DNA of 64,000 nt from Gammaproteobacteria bacterium (GTDB lineage Bacteria; Pseudomonadota; Gammaproteobacteria; Steroidobacterales; Foliamicaceae). The number at the start of each line of letters is the position of its first letter. Position 1 is the first letter of the stretch. Shown in pieces: positions 20,283 to 29,152 of this stretch. The position numbers and the translations under genes are program-made. The DNA lies in assembly GCA_011523505.1 (NCBI GenBank), contig WTGP01000019.1:76523-140522 (forward strand), written 5' to 3'. Below the pieces are notes generated by a model. That model searched no databases and had not been told where the DNA came from. It saw only the letters and a list, made by a program, of their open reading frames with translations.

Positions 20283-21277
20283 TATTGCGGATGACGCGAC
20301 CGGCGCCGCGCCATGCGCGCGGCCGCCGTCACGGCCTGGACCAGGCTGCCTTCGTCGGCTTTCCCGGTGCCGGCCAGATCGAACGCCGTGCCATGGTCCA
20401 CGGACGTGCGGACGAACGGCAGGCCCAGCGTCACGTTCACGGTCGCGCCGAAGCCGGCGTGCTTGACGACCGGCAGGCCCTGATCGTGGTACATCGCCAG
20501 CACCGTGTCCTGTCCGGCGAGATTGCCCCGCGTGAAGGCCGTGTCGGCCGGCCAGGGACCGGTCACGCCCGGATCGCCGAATTCGGCAATCGCCCGCGCC
20601 ACGACGTCGCGGTCCTCGGCGCCCAGTTCGCCATCCTCCCCGGCATGCGGATTGAGGCCGAGAACGGCCACCCGCGGTTTGCCGATTCCAAAATCGCGCT
20701 TCAGTCCCCGCACCAGCACCTCGAGAACGGCGGCCAGACGCTCGCGGGTGACGGCCCCGGGCACGGCGCTCAAAGGAATATGGGTCGTGGCCAGCGCCAC
20801 CCTCAGCGGCATGCGCCCGGACCCCGTCTCGCCGGCCAGCACCATGACCGGCATGGGCGCTCCGCTGAGCCGGGCCAGGTATTCCGTGTGTCCCATGAAA
20901 TCGATTCCGGCCTTGCGCATGAGCGCCTTGTTGACCGGTCCGGTCACCAGCGCATCGAACTCGCCGCTCAGGCAGCCGGCAACGCCCCGCTCCAGGGCCG
21001 CGAGCACTGCGGGCGCGTTGCGGGCATCCGCCCGGCCCGCCCGGCAGGGATGAGCCAGCGGCATGGGCGCGATGCTCAGGCCGGGTGCGCGGTCGCCGGG
21101 GTCGTACGAACCCGCCGGGAAGTCGCGGTCCAGCATTTCCGCACGCTCGCTCAGCACCCGCGGGTCGGCGATCAGCACGGTGTTGAACCGGCCCAGTTCA
21201 CGGGCCGCCCTGATTACGATGTCCGGCCCGATTCCGGCCGGTTCACCCACGCTGACCGCGAGCCTGGGGCCTGTCAA
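20282..21277 (-). CDS. pdxA: 4-hydroxythreonine-4-phosphate dehydrogenase
   Basis: PdxA oxidises 4-phosphohydroxy-L-threonine in the DXP-independent step of pyridoxal phosphate synthesis. The 331-residue protein has GEPAGIGPDI near the start, the metal-ligand segment MGHTEYLA, and HDQGLPVVKHAGF, the conserved C-terminal metal/substrate site. It sits between surA and rsmA in the standard gammaproteobacterial operon. Confidence 0.97.
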   Translation of the reverse strand: MTGPRLAVSVGEPAGIGPDIVIRAARELGRFNTVLIADPRVLSERAEMLDRDFPAGSYDPGDRAPGLSIAPMPLAHPCRAGRADARNAPAVLAALERGVAGCLSGEFDALVTGPVNKALMRKAGIDFMGHTEYLARLSGAPMPVMVLAGETGSGRMPLRVALATTHIPLSAVPGAVTRERLAAVLEVLVRGLKRDFGIGKPRVAVLGLNPHAGEDGELGAEDRDVVARAIAEFGDPGVTGPWPADTAFTRGNLAGQDTVLAMYHDQGLPVVKHAGFGATVNVTLGLPFVRTSVDHGTAFDLAGTGKADEGSLVQAVTAAARMARRRSRHPQ

Positions 21278-21290
21278 AACAGGGTCCTGG

Positions 21291-22595
21291 CTAATTCTTG
21301 TATTCCACGAAGGCTTCGGCCCGCAGCCTCTGCAGCCAAAGCTGGGTTTCCTCCTGCACCTTGCGTTCCCGCAAGGCGAGCATGGCGCGCTGCCGGCGCA
21401 CGTCCTCGCTCACGTCCTGCATGCGGGTGCCGGAACGTTGCGCGATATGCCATCCGAAGGAGCTGCGTATGGGCTCGCTGATGTCGTCGCCCTCAAGTTC
21501 CGCCACGCCGGCGGCGAATGCGGGATCGAGGTCCTCGGGAGAAACCCAGCCGAGCATGCCGCCCTCGCCGGCGGACCCGGGGTCGGCCGAGTAAGCGCGG
21601 GCCAGGGCGCCGAAGCTCTCTCCGGCCAGGATCTGCTCGCGAATCTCGGCGATCTCGCCACGGGTCGCGTCGTCGTCGCGTATCTCGTTCGGCTGAAGCA
21701 GTATGTGCCTGAGTTCCCACTGCTCCTGAATGATGGGGTCCCCGCCGCGCGTTTCGTCCAGGCGCACCACGTTCACTCCGCTGCCCGTCGTGATCAGCTC
21801 GGCCACGTCGCCGGGCTCGAGCTGAATGACATGCGCGACGAATGCGGTGGGCAGCGCATTGCGTTTGCGCCAGCCCAGGCTGCCGCCCTGCAGCGCGTTC
21901 TGCGCCTCCGAATAGGCGATTGCCAGTTCGGCGAAGCTCTCCCCTTCCAGCACGCGTTGACGCAACCTCTCCGCACGCTCGCGGGCCGCTTCGCGCTGAC
22001 CCGCGGTGGCGTTCAGCGGCGTGCCGATCAGAATGTGCGACACCAGGTACTCCCGGTTGGCCTCCTCCCCGGCCTCGGCGCCGCGCAGGAAATCGTCCAC
22101 TTCCCTGGGGTTGAGGAATACCCGGACGTCGCGCTGCCGGAGCGTGTCCAGCTCGATCTGCGCCCTGAGTTCCTCGCGGTAGCGGGCGTACTCGATGCCC
22201 TGCTCGGCCAGCACGTCCGGAAGATCGCTCAGCTCGACCCCGTTCTGCTGGGCCACGAAGCCGAGCGCCCGGTTGACCTGCTCGTCGGAAATCTCGATGC
22301 CCAGCCGCCTGGCGCGCTGCAGCTGTATCTCGCGCAGGACCAGCCGCTCCAGCACCTGCGATTCGAGAACTCCCGCAGGCGGAGACCTGAGGCCCTGGGC
22401 GCGAATGCTGGCGCGCACGCCGGCCAGTTCCTGGTCCAGTTCGCTGGTGAGGACGACGCCATCGTTGACGACGGCGGCGATGCCGTCGAGAAACTCGCCG
22501 TCATCGCTGAGCTGCGCCCACGCCGGCCCCGAAACCACCGCCAGACAAACGGCGAGCAGCATGGCGGGCGCGGCGCGTTTCGGAAGACTACTCAT
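21291..22595 (-). CDS. surA: Periplasmic chaperone/peptidyl-prolyl isomerase SurA
   Basis: SurA escorts unfolded outer-membrane proteins across the periplasm to BamA. The 434-residue protein has a signal peptide ending AWA, an N-terminal chaperone domain (VNDGVVLTSELDQEL onward), two parvulin domains (opening SHILIGTP and RHILLQPNE) and a C-terminal helix. E. coli SurA is 428. The ATG at 22595 overlaps the lptD stop (ATGA), which fixes the start. Being cotranscribed with lptD, a SurA client, is functionally meaningful. Confidence 0.96.
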   Translation of the reverse strand: MSSLPKRAAPAMLLAVCLAVVSGPAWAQLSDDGEFLDGIAAVVNDGVVLTSELDQELAGVRASIRAQGLRSPPAGVLESQVLERLVLREIQLQRARRLGIEISDEQVNRALGFVAQQNGVELSDLPDVLAEQGIEYARYREELRAQIELDTLRQRDVRVFLNPREVDDFLRGAEAGEEANREYLVSHILIGTPLNATAGQREAARERAERLRQRVLEGESFAELAIAYSEAQNALQGGSLGWRKRNALPTAFVAHVIQLEPGDVAELITTGSGVNVVRLDETRGGDPIIQEQWELRHILLQPNEIRDDDATRGEIAEIREQILAGESFGALARAYSADPGSAGEGGMLGWVSPEDLDPAFAAGVAELEGDDISEPIRSSFGWHIAQRSGTRMQDVSEDVRRQRAMLALRERKVQEETQLWLQRLRAEAFVEYKN

Positions 22596-24766
22596 CGGCT
22601 GGGGTAGCCGAGCATACCACGCTCGATCATCGCCCTGGCGTCCCCTCCGAGGCTCGTCAGGCCCTTCAGCGTGACCTGCAGATAGACCGATGCTCCGCCC
22701 AGCGTGGCGTCGCGCTCGACATGCCTGCGCCACAGCAGCGCGACGTTGATGCAGCAGGACTCGTATTCGAATCCGAGGTAGCGCTCCAGCTCCACATCCT
22801 CGGCAAACGAATAGTTGTAGCGGCCCACCGCGGTCCACCGGTCATTGACGGCCCACCGGAACGCCAGGTCCAGGTTTTCGGTCCGGGCCCAGCGGCTTCG
22901 GTAGGCCAGGCGCACGGTCCGGCGCGGGTCCTTTCTGTAGAGCACGGCGATTTCGGACCGGCTGGCGTTGTCGATTTCGGCGTCCCACAGGTAGCGCATG
23001 TCCACCTGCCAGTCCTTGCCCAGGCCGTAGGCGAACTCGGCGATGTAATCCGAGGCCGCGTCCTCGTGGGAACTCAGCCCCTCGAGGCTCACCTTGCGTC
23101 CGCGGAAGTTGTAGCGCTGCCCCAGCGTGAAGCGCAACAGTTCCTTGCCGTCGGCGCCGCGCTGCAGCACGCCCTGGACGCCCGCGCTCAGGTGCACCGA
23201 GTCGCCGACCCGGTCGAACCCCAGGTAGCGGTTGGGACGGAATAGCTGAACGTAGTTGAAGTCCGGAATGATCGTGTCGAAAACCGGGAAATAGTCCTGG
23301 TTCACCGTGGGAATGATGCTCAGCATGGCTCGCGGGCGCAGCGTCACGTCCAGCGCCTGCGACCCGAAACGCCGCCAGAGGCCGGCGCTGGCGTCCACGG
23401 TCGCGATCGGCAGCAACCGGTAGTAGGTGTCGGCATCATTACGGAACGGCTCTTTCACGTGGTAGCCGGTCACCATCAGGGAAAGGGACGGATTCACCTC
23501 GACCGGACCCGCGCGGTAGCGGGCCGTCAGTTCCGGTTCGAAATGGACCCGGGCGCCCGAAGTCCTTTGCGAATGCTCGAACCAGCCCGTTTCCATCCAC
23601 AGGCGCCCGTCCACCCGGGGCAGCAATTCCGGCCACCGGCCATGCAATCGAATCTCCGGCAGCCGCACATGCGGGCGGAACAGCCGCTCCACGTCCGGAT
23701 GCACGACCTGGTGTCCGGTCACCCGGAACACGACATCCATGCGCTCGCCGCTGTAGGTGGCCGCCAGTTCCCGGCGCAGGTGAGTCTGGGCCTGTTCCCA
23801 GAAACCCCGCCCGATGTCCTCGATATAGAGATCGTCGGACACCCAGCGGCCATCGGCAAGCAGGCTCCACCGGTCCGACAGGGTCGTCTGCATCTCCAGG
23901 TTGACGTCGTAGCGCGAGCGGTTGCGCAGCTTGTCCTGGGGCAGGTAGCCGAGTTCGATGCGGCCTGACGAATTGCGCGTGATGTAGCGGTACTCGGCGC
24001 CGGCAAAAAAGCCCAGGCGCGACAGGTAGCGCGGCGTGAAGGTGGCGTCCATGTTGGGCGCGATGTTCCAGTACCAGGGCGCCTCCAGTTCCAGCCCCCG
24101 GCGGCTGGAGCTGCCGATCTCCGGCACCAGGAACCCCGACTTGCGGGCGCCCCGGGCCGAAAAGGACAGCGAAGGCAGGTAGAGGATCGGCACGTCCAGC
24201 AATTCCAGGCGGATCCTCCGCGCCTGGCCGAAGCCACTCTCCTGCTCCACTTCAATGGAACCGGCGCGCAGTTCCCAATGGTTGCGGCCGGGCAGGCAAC
24301 TCGTGTAGCTGACTTCCTCCATGCGCACCCGGTCCTGCTGAGCGTCCAGAACGATTTCCTCGGCGCTGCCCCGCGCCAGGCTGTCCCGCAGCGCGTACTC
24401 GGCGGAGCCGAACCGGAGCCTGTCCTGATTCAGGTCGAGCGTGGCGTCCGTGGCCCGCACCCGTACCGAGTCCCCCGAATACATCACTTCGCCGCCGAAT
24501 TCCACCCGGTTGCTGTCCTGCAACAGGCTGGCGTTCTGCACGTCCAGCCTGTTGTTGCCCAGGCAGAAGGACACATCGCCCAGGAAATCCACGCGATCGC
24601 CGACCTTCCAGCGTATGCCGTTCTGCGCGGTAAGGCCGATCGTGGTGTCCGAGCGCTGCGCGGCAATCTCGCAGGCCAGGTCGGCGCCGGGGCTCTCCTC
24701 CCAGATGCCTGCCTGGGCCGGCGCGATGCAGGCTGCGGCCAGTGGGGCGAGCAATGAAACCGGCAC
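22592..24766 (-). CDS. lptD: LPS-assembly outer-membrane protein LptD
   Basis: LptD forms the outer-membrane LPS translocon with LptE. The protein is 724 residues from the GTG at 24766, with a signal peptide ending PAQA. An OstA-type beta-jellyroll domain (about 30-190) precedes a long beta-barrel. Cysteines in DLACEIA, SFCLGN and the C-terminal CC pair (ESCCINVAL) fit the disulfide pattern needed for maturation. The GTG start has GGGGA upstream. A better-looking ATG with GAGGAG at 24832 is in frame, but a TGA at 24785-24787 interrupts it; see the leader entry. The identification is secure; the N-terminus is not. Confidence 0.93.
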   Translation of the reverse strand: MPVSLLAPLAAACIAPAQAGIWEESPGADLACEIAAQRSDTTIGLTAQNGIRWKVGDRVDFLGDVSFCLGNNRLDVQNASLLQDSNRVEFGGEVMYSGDSVRVRATDATLDLNQDRLRFGSAEYALRDSLARGSAEEIVLDAQQDRVRMEEVSYTSCLPGRNHWELRAGSIEVEQESGFGQARRIRLELLDVPILYLPSLSFSARGARKSGFLVPEIGSSSRRGLELEAPWYWNIAPNMDATFTPRYLSRLGFFAGAEYRYITRNSSGRIELGYLPQDKLRNRSRYDVNLEMQTTLSDRWSLLADGRWVSDDLYIEDIGRGFWEQAQTHLRRELAATYSGERMDVVFRVTGHQVVHPDVERLFRPHVRLPEIRLHGRWPELLPRVDGRLWMETGWFEHSQRTSGARVHFEPELTARYRAGPVEVNPSLSLMVTGYHVKEPFRNDADTYYRLLPIATVDASAGLWRRFGSQALDVTLRPRAMLSIIPTVNQDYFPVFDTIIPDFNYVQLFRPNRYLGFDRVGDSVHLSAGVQGVLQRGADGKELLRFTLGQRYNFRGRKVSLEGLSSHEDAASDYIAEFAYGLGKDWQVDMRYLWDAEIDNASRSEIAVLYRKDPRRTVRLAYRSRWARTENLDLAFRWAVNDRWTAVGRYNYSFAEDVELERYLGFEYESCCINVALLWRRHVERDATLGGASVYLQVTLKGLTSLGGDARAMIERGMLGYPSR

Positions 24767-24784
24767 GCGGATGGTCCCCGACGG

Positions 24785-24832
24785 TCAGGCCGGCAGCGCC
24801 GCAGCGGCGCGGGAATGCGGATTTGCTTTCAT
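24785..24832 (-). other. Short leader ORF in frame with lptD, ended by UGA
   Basis: An ATG at 24832, preceded by GAGGAG, opens 15 codons (MKANPHSRAAAALPA) that end in TGA at 24785-24787. The same frame then continues without a break through the GTG at 24766 into lptD. If the TGA were a sense codon, the product would have a longer, still plausible LptD signal peptide. It is either a leader peptide coupled to the GTG start, a real nonsense mutation rescued by GTG, or a sequencing error. Confidence 0.4.
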
Positions 24833-24953
24833 GGGCTGCTCCTCACTTTAACCAAAAGCCGGCTCCGTGTGCGGTCTGTCGGCGCCGATGCGAAGGCGGC
24901 TTTCCGGCGCGACGCGGGCTTTTCGGCGTGCGAAAATCGCCATCCGGAAGACC

Positions 24954-25646
24954 ATGACGAGCGCGCGAAACGAGTTCCGGCCCACGAGGGCGATGATATT
25001 GGCGGCCGGCCGCGGCCGGCGCCTGCGGCCCTTGAGCGACGGCTTGCCCAAGGCGCTGATGGAAGTGGAGGGGAAGCCGCTGATTGAACATCTGCTGAAG
25101 GACCTGGCCGTCGCGGGGGTGCGGGAGGCCGTCGTCAATCTTTCCTGGCTCGGAGGGATGATCCGCAGCCGGCTCGGCGACGGACTCCGGCATGGCCTGA
25201 GGATTCGCTACAGCGAAGAAGGCGAAACGGCGCTGGACACCGGAGGCGGCATAAGGCGAGCCTTGCCTTTGCTGGGAGAGGAGCCCTTCTGGGTGGTCAA
25301 CGCCGACATCCGCACGTCTTTTCCGTTTTCGGTGAGCAATCGCCGGCCGCGCGACCTGGCCTGGCTGATGCTGGTGCCCAATCCGGCGCACAATCCGGCT
25401 GGCGATTTCCACCTGCGGCAGGAGCGGGTCGGAAGCGACGGCCCCCGCCACACCTTCGGCGGCGTGAGCGTGCTGTCCCCGGAACTGTTCCGGGACGCCG
25501 GGGAGGAAGTATTCGGTCTCGCCCCGCTGTTGCGCGCGGCCGCCGCTCAGGGGCGCGTTTCGGGCGCGCTTTACGAAGGCTACTGGGCGGACGCCGGCAC
25601 GGTCGAGCGGCTGGAGGCGATCCGCCGCAGACCGCCCGAAGCGTAG
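24954..25646 (+). CDS. murU: Nucleotidyltransferase, probable N-acetylmuramate-1-phosphate uridylyltransferase
   Basis: A 230-residue sugar-1-phosphate nucleotidyltransferase. The NTP-binding signature is AAGRGRRLRPLSDG, followed by LPKAL (17-35); later LDTGGGIRRALPLLG and VVNADI contain the sugar/metal site. MurU makes UDP-MurNAc in the cell-wall recycling bypass, and in pseudomonads it lies with amgK beside lptD. The position here next to lptD supports MurU, but no amgK kinase is adjacent. Its 3' end overlaps the end of lipB by 67 bases on the opposite strand. A generic RmlA/HddC-type enzyme cannot be excluded. Confidence 0.75.
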   Translation: MTSARNEFRPTRAMILAAGRGRRLRPLSDGLPKALMEVEGKPLIEHLLKDLAVAGVREAVVNLSWLGGMIRSRLGDGLRHGLRIRYSEEGETALDTGGGIRRALPLLGEEPFWVVNADIRTSFPFSVSNRRPRDLAWLMLVPNPAHNPAGDFHLRQERVGSDGPRHTFGGVSVLSPELFRDAGEEVFGLAPLLRAAAAQGRVSGALYEGYWADAGTVERLEAIRRRPPEA

Positions 25647-26266
25647 AGGCGGGACAGCAGGCAAGGCTGCAGTTCGGCGGCCGCGTCGGCGAGGTTGTCC
25701 GGGCCGCCGAGGCTTGCGAAATTGACCGCGTCGAGACCCTCGAAGCCGCAGGGATTGATCCGGGAAAACGGGCCCAGGTCCGCGCAGACATTCAGCGCCA
25801 TGCCGTGATAGGAGCACCCGCGCCGTATGCGCAGGCCGATGGCGGCCAGCTTGGCGCCGGCCACGTATACGCCGGGCGCGCCGGGCCGCCGCGATGCCTC
25901 GATTCCGTATGCCGCGGCGCAATCCATCACCGAGGCTTCCAGGGCGCAGACCAGGGTTCGGGGCCCAAGCCCGGCACGGCGCAGAGACACCAGCGGGTAA
26001 ACCATCAATTGCCCGGGGCCGTGGTAGGTGACCTGACCGCCGCGATCGGACTGTTCGACGGGAATATCGCCGGGATCGAGGAGGTGGGAAGGTTCGGTCT
26101 TGACGCCCAGCGTGAAGACCGGGGGATGCTCGCAGAACCAGATCTCGTCGTTCGTGCGGTCGCCGCGTTCATCGGTAAACCGCTGCATGCGCTCGACGGC
26201 TTCCCTCCAGGGCAGGCGCCCCAGCCACCTGACGTGTGCGGCATCGGCGGCGCTTACTCGAACCAC
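25580..26266 (-). CDS. lipB: Octanoyltransferase
   Basis: LipB moves octanoyl from acyl carrier protein to lipoyl domains in lipoate synthesis. The protein has DEIWFCEHPPVFTLG, RGGQVTYHGPGQLMVYPL, the catalytic Lys in GAKLAAIG, and the catalytic Cys in INPCGFEG. The start is uncertain. The GTG at 26266 gives 228 residues and aligns with the family N-terminus; another GTG at 26296 adds ten residues and has GGAGG at short spacing. Both overlap the end of dacA. The 3' end overlaps the convergent murU. Confidence 0.93.
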   Translation of the reverse strand: MVRVSAADAAHVRWLGRLPWREAVERMQRFTDERGDRTNDEIWFCEHPPVFTLGVKTEPSHLLDPGDIPVEQSDRGGQVTYHGPGQLMVYPLVSLRRAGLGPRTLVCALEASVMDCAAAYGIEASRRPGAPGVYVAGAKLAAIGLRIRRGCSYHGMALNVCADLGPFSRINPCGFEGLDAVNFASLGGPDNLADAAAELQPCLLSRLYASGGLRRIASSRSTVPASAQ

Positions 26267-27408
26267 AGCAGGACGGAGTCCCGGGTGCGCTGCCACAAGC
26301 CTCCGGAGGGCACGGCGCGTTCCGGCACCAGCGGCAGTTCCGCAAGCGTCTCGCCGTCCTGGACCAGGGCCACCCGGCCGACCGGCTGGCCGGCCTCGAG
26401 CGGCGCAATCAGGGGCTCGTTCACCGTCACCCTGGTCTCCATCCCTTCACTTGCGCGCTTGGGCAGGGTCATGATCACGTCGTCCTCCACCGTCAGGCCG
26501 ACGACGGTCTCCTCGCCCTTCCAAACGCGCGCCGATCCGAAATCGGCGCCGGCCTCGAGCAGCTTGCGGGTCTCGAAGTAGCGGAATCCGTAGCTCAGCA
26601 GCCGCAACGCGTCCTGGGCCCGCTGCGACTCGCTGGCCGCGCCCATGACGACGGCGATCAGGCGCATGCCGTCGCGCACCGACGAGGCCACCAGGCAGTA
26701 TCCGGCCGACTCGGTGTGCCCGGTCTTGACGCCGTCCACCGTCGCGTCACGGGCCAGCAGCGTGTTGCGGTTCGGTTGCCGGATGCCGTTCCAGGTGAAC
26801 TCGCGCAGGGCATGCATGCCGTACAGCGCCGGGTAGTCCCGGACCATGGCCCGGGTGAGAATCGCGGTGTCCAGCGCGGTCGTGTAATGGTTTTCGCCGG
26901 GCCAGCCCGTGGAGTTCTCGAAGTTCGTGCCGGTCATCCCCAGGCGCCGGGCGATCGAGTTCATCAGGACCGCGAAGTCCTCCTCGGCGCCGGCGAGATG
27001 CTCGGCCAGGGCAACGCTGGCGTCGTTGCCGGACTGGACGATCATTCCGAGCAGCAGGTCTTCCACGCTGACCCGGCTGTTGAGGTCCAGGAAAGTCCTC
27101 GAACCCTGCATGCGCCAGGCCGTTTCGCTGATGACGGCCTCTTCGTCCATCGAGGTCTCGCCCGCGGCCAGCGCCTCGAACACGGCGTAGGCGCTCATGA
27201 TCTTGGTGATGCTGGCGGGCTCGACCCTGAGCTCCGGTTCCAGCGAGGCCAGAATCGTTCCGGTTTCCTGCTCCATCAGCACGAACGAAGAAACGTTCAG
27301 GGAGGGCGGGCTCGGCAGCCCGGCGACCGGCCGTGGCGACTGGGCGCCGGCGGGACCCGAGGCAAAGACAGCGGCGAGCAAGATGGCGAATACGCTGGTC
27401 CTTTTCAT
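26254..27408 (-). CDS. dacA: D-alanyl-D-alanine carboxypeptidase (PBP5/6 type)
   Basis: A 384-residue DD-carboxypeptidase that trims pentapeptide stems in periplasmic peptidoglycan. It has a signal peptide (cleavage near AGA, residue 22) and the three penicillin-binding motifs SITK (66-69), SGN (126-128) and KTG (228-230). The C-terminal beta domain ends in the amphipathic membrane anchor TRDSVLLWFE. The start was chosen for its signal peptide. It lies 28 bp after rlpA and overlaps lipB, as in many gammaproteobacteria. The small DUF493 gene often found before lipB is absent. Confidence 0.95.
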   Translation of the reverse strand: MKRTSVFAILLAAVFASGPAGAQSPRPVAGLPSPPSLNVSSFVLMEQETGTILASLEPELRVEPASITKIMSAYAVFEALAAGETSMDEEAVISETAWRMQGSRTFLDLNSRVSVEDLLLGMIVQSGNDASVALAEHLAGAEEDFAVLMNSIARRLGMTGTNFENSTGWPGENHYTTALDTAILTRAMVRDYPALYGMHALREFTWNGIRQPNRNTLLARDATVDGVKTGHTESAGYCLVASSVRDGMRLIAVVMGAASESQRAQDALRLLSYGFRYFETRKLLEAGADFGSARVWKGEETVVGLTVEDDVIMTLPKRASEGMETRVTVNEPLIAPLEAGQPVGRVALVQDGETLAELPLVPERAVPSGGLWQRTRDSVLLWFE

Positions 27409-27436
27409 TGAATTCTTCTCATGTGTTTTTTCCGTT

Positions 27437-28174
27437 TCAGCCGGGCGGCGCGACGCCCCGCACCCTGACGGTTTTCGAAATGCCGATGTCCGCCAGCTGG
27501 CGCCTGAGCCTGGCCGTGTGCCTTCCGTTTTCGAGCGGACCCACCCATACGGCGTACACGCCATTCCCCTTGCGGCGCAAATACACTCCGGATATGCCGG
27601 CCTGCCGAATCCGGTTATAGAGCTTGGCCGCATTGTCGCGATAGGCGAACGCGCCGGTCTGCAGGTAGGCGTAGCCGCCCGCCGCTTGCGACGGCGCCGG
27701 CGATCCGCCCGCCTCCAGCGCCTCGACGCGGACCCTGGCCGTCCCGCGCCGATATACGCCCAGCTCCCTCGCGGCGCTGTACGACAGGTCGATCACCCGG
27801 TCGCCCACGAACGGGCCGCGGTCGTTCACCCGCAACTCGGCGCTGCGGCCGTTCTCGAGATTGGTTACCCGAACGCGCGTCGGAAGGGGCAGCGTCTTGT
27901 GCGCGGCGGTCATCGCGTACATGTTGTAGGGCTCGCCGAGCGCGGTGGGCCTGCCGTGAAAGTCCTCGCCGTACCAGGACGCGATCCCGGTTTCCACGAA
28001 TCCTTCGGCCGAGATCAGCGGGCAATAGGTCTTGCCGAACTGGGTGTAGCAATCCTGTCCGGGCCGGCCGCCGGACGAACCGCCCCAGGGCCCGCCGACC
28101 ATGCCGATGATTGCCGAACACCCCGCTGCAAGAGTCATGCAGCCCGCAAGGAGCAGCAACCGGAAGGGTTTCAT
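27437..28174 (-). CDS. rlpA: Septal-ring lipoprotein/lytic transglycosylase RlpA
   Basis: A 245-residue lipoprotein (lipobox LAAGC, Cys19) with a double-psi beta-barrel domain (GIASWYGEDFHGRPTALGE, then TAAHKTLPL and VNDRGPF) and a C-terminal SPOR domain that binds denuded glycan. In Pseudomonas, RlpA cleaves such glycans at the septum. Its start overlaps mltB by 4 bases. Its place between mltB and dacA is the classical arrangement. Confidence 0.95.
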   Translation of the reverse strand: MKPFRLLLLAGCMTLAAGCSAIIGMVGGPWGGSSGGRPGQDCYTQFGKTYCPLISAEGFVETGIASWYGEDFHGRPTALGEPYNMYAMTAAHKTLPLPTRVRVTNLENGRSAELRVNDRGPFVGDRVIDLSYSAARELGVYRRGTARVRVEALEAGGSPAPSQAAGGYAYLQTGAFAYRDNAAKLYNRIRQAGISGVYLRRKGNGVYAVWVGPLENGRHTARLRRQLADIGISKTVRVRGVAPPG

Positions 28175-29145
28175 CCTGTGTCCGCGGAGATTATGGCCTG
28201 TCCGAGTTGATGCACGACGAGGGCGTACATATAGCTGCGGTTGTAGCGCGTGATGACGTAGAAGTTGGGCAGCGCCAGCCAGTACTCGGGGCCGGACCCG
28301 CCGTTCATCAGCAGCAGCCCGGCAGGAGTCTCGTCCGGCAGGTCGCTGTCGAACAGAACGCCGTCCGAGCGCAGGGCCCCGAGCGTCGTGGGCGGAGACA
28401 GGCCCCGTTCCTGGGGCACGGCCCGGCTGTTTGCGGCCAGCCTTGCCGGCATCGCGACCGCCCCTCCGCGGCGCCAGCCGTGATCGCTCAGGTAGCCGGC
28501 CACGCTGCTGAGCACGTCGCGCCAGTTGGAGAACAGGTCGCGCCGGCCGTCGCCATCGCCGTCAACCGCATACCGGCGGTAACTGGACGGTATGAACTGG
28601 GCGCGGCCCATGGCGCCGGCATAAGACCCCAGTACCTCCGCCGCGTCGAGCGCATCCTCGCTGTGCAGCACCAGAAAGTCCTTCAGTTCGCGGCGGAAAA
28701 AATCGCCGCGCCGGGGATGATGGAACGCCAGCGTGGCCAGCGAGTCCAGCACCAGGTGCCTGCCGGTGATCCGCCCGTAGCGGGTTTCGACACCGAGAAT
28801 GCCCAGCACCACCGAAGCGGGAACCCCGGTATCGCTTTCCACCTTCGCCAGCGATTCGGCGTGCAGGCGCCCGAAGGCCTTCCCCGAGGAAATCCTTCCC
28901 GAGTCCATGAATATCGCCCGGTAGTCGCTCCATTCGACCGTGCGCTCCGGAGCGCGGCTCATGGCCTCGATCACTTCGGGGCGGAACTCCGCCGACGCGA
29001 GCAGCTTGCTGGCATCCTCCCGGTCCAGCCCCTCGTCGCGCACCAGTTCGTCGATGAACGCGCGGACTTCGGGTTCATCCACGTCGATGGCGCCCGCCGC
29101 GAGCGGCGCGCACAGGGCGGCCATAAGGAGGAATTTACGCAACAC
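28171..29145 (-). CDS. mltB: Membrane-bound lytic murein transglycosylase B family
   Basis: MltB-type enzymes cleave the MurNAc-GlcNAc bond of peptidoglycan to give 1,6-anhydro ends. The 324-residue protein has a signal peptide (cleavage near AGA, residue 19), the catalytic Glu120 in GVETRYGR, and SYAGAMGRAQFIPSSYRRYAVD, the conserved groove segment. No lipobox cysteine is evident, so it may be soluble in the periplasm. It overlaps rlpA by 4 bases and follows rodA by 7 bp. Confidence 0.93.
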   Translation of the reverse strand: MLRKFLLMAALCAPLAAGAIDVDEPEVRAFIDELVRDEGLDREDASKLLASAEFRPEVIEAMSRAPERTVEWSDYRAIFMDSGRISSGKAFGRLHAESLAKVESDTGVPASVVLGILGVETRYGRITGRHLVLDSLATLAFHHPRRGDFFRRELKDFLVLHSEDALDAAEVLGSYAGAMGRAQFIPSSYRRYAVDGDGDGRRDLFSNWRDVLSSVAGYLSDHGWRRGGAVAMPARLAANSRAVPQERGLSPPTTLGALRSDGVLFDSDLPDETPAGLLLMNGGSGPEYWLALPNFYVITRYNRSYMYALVVHQLGQAIISADTG

Positions 29146-29152
29146 GGACTGA

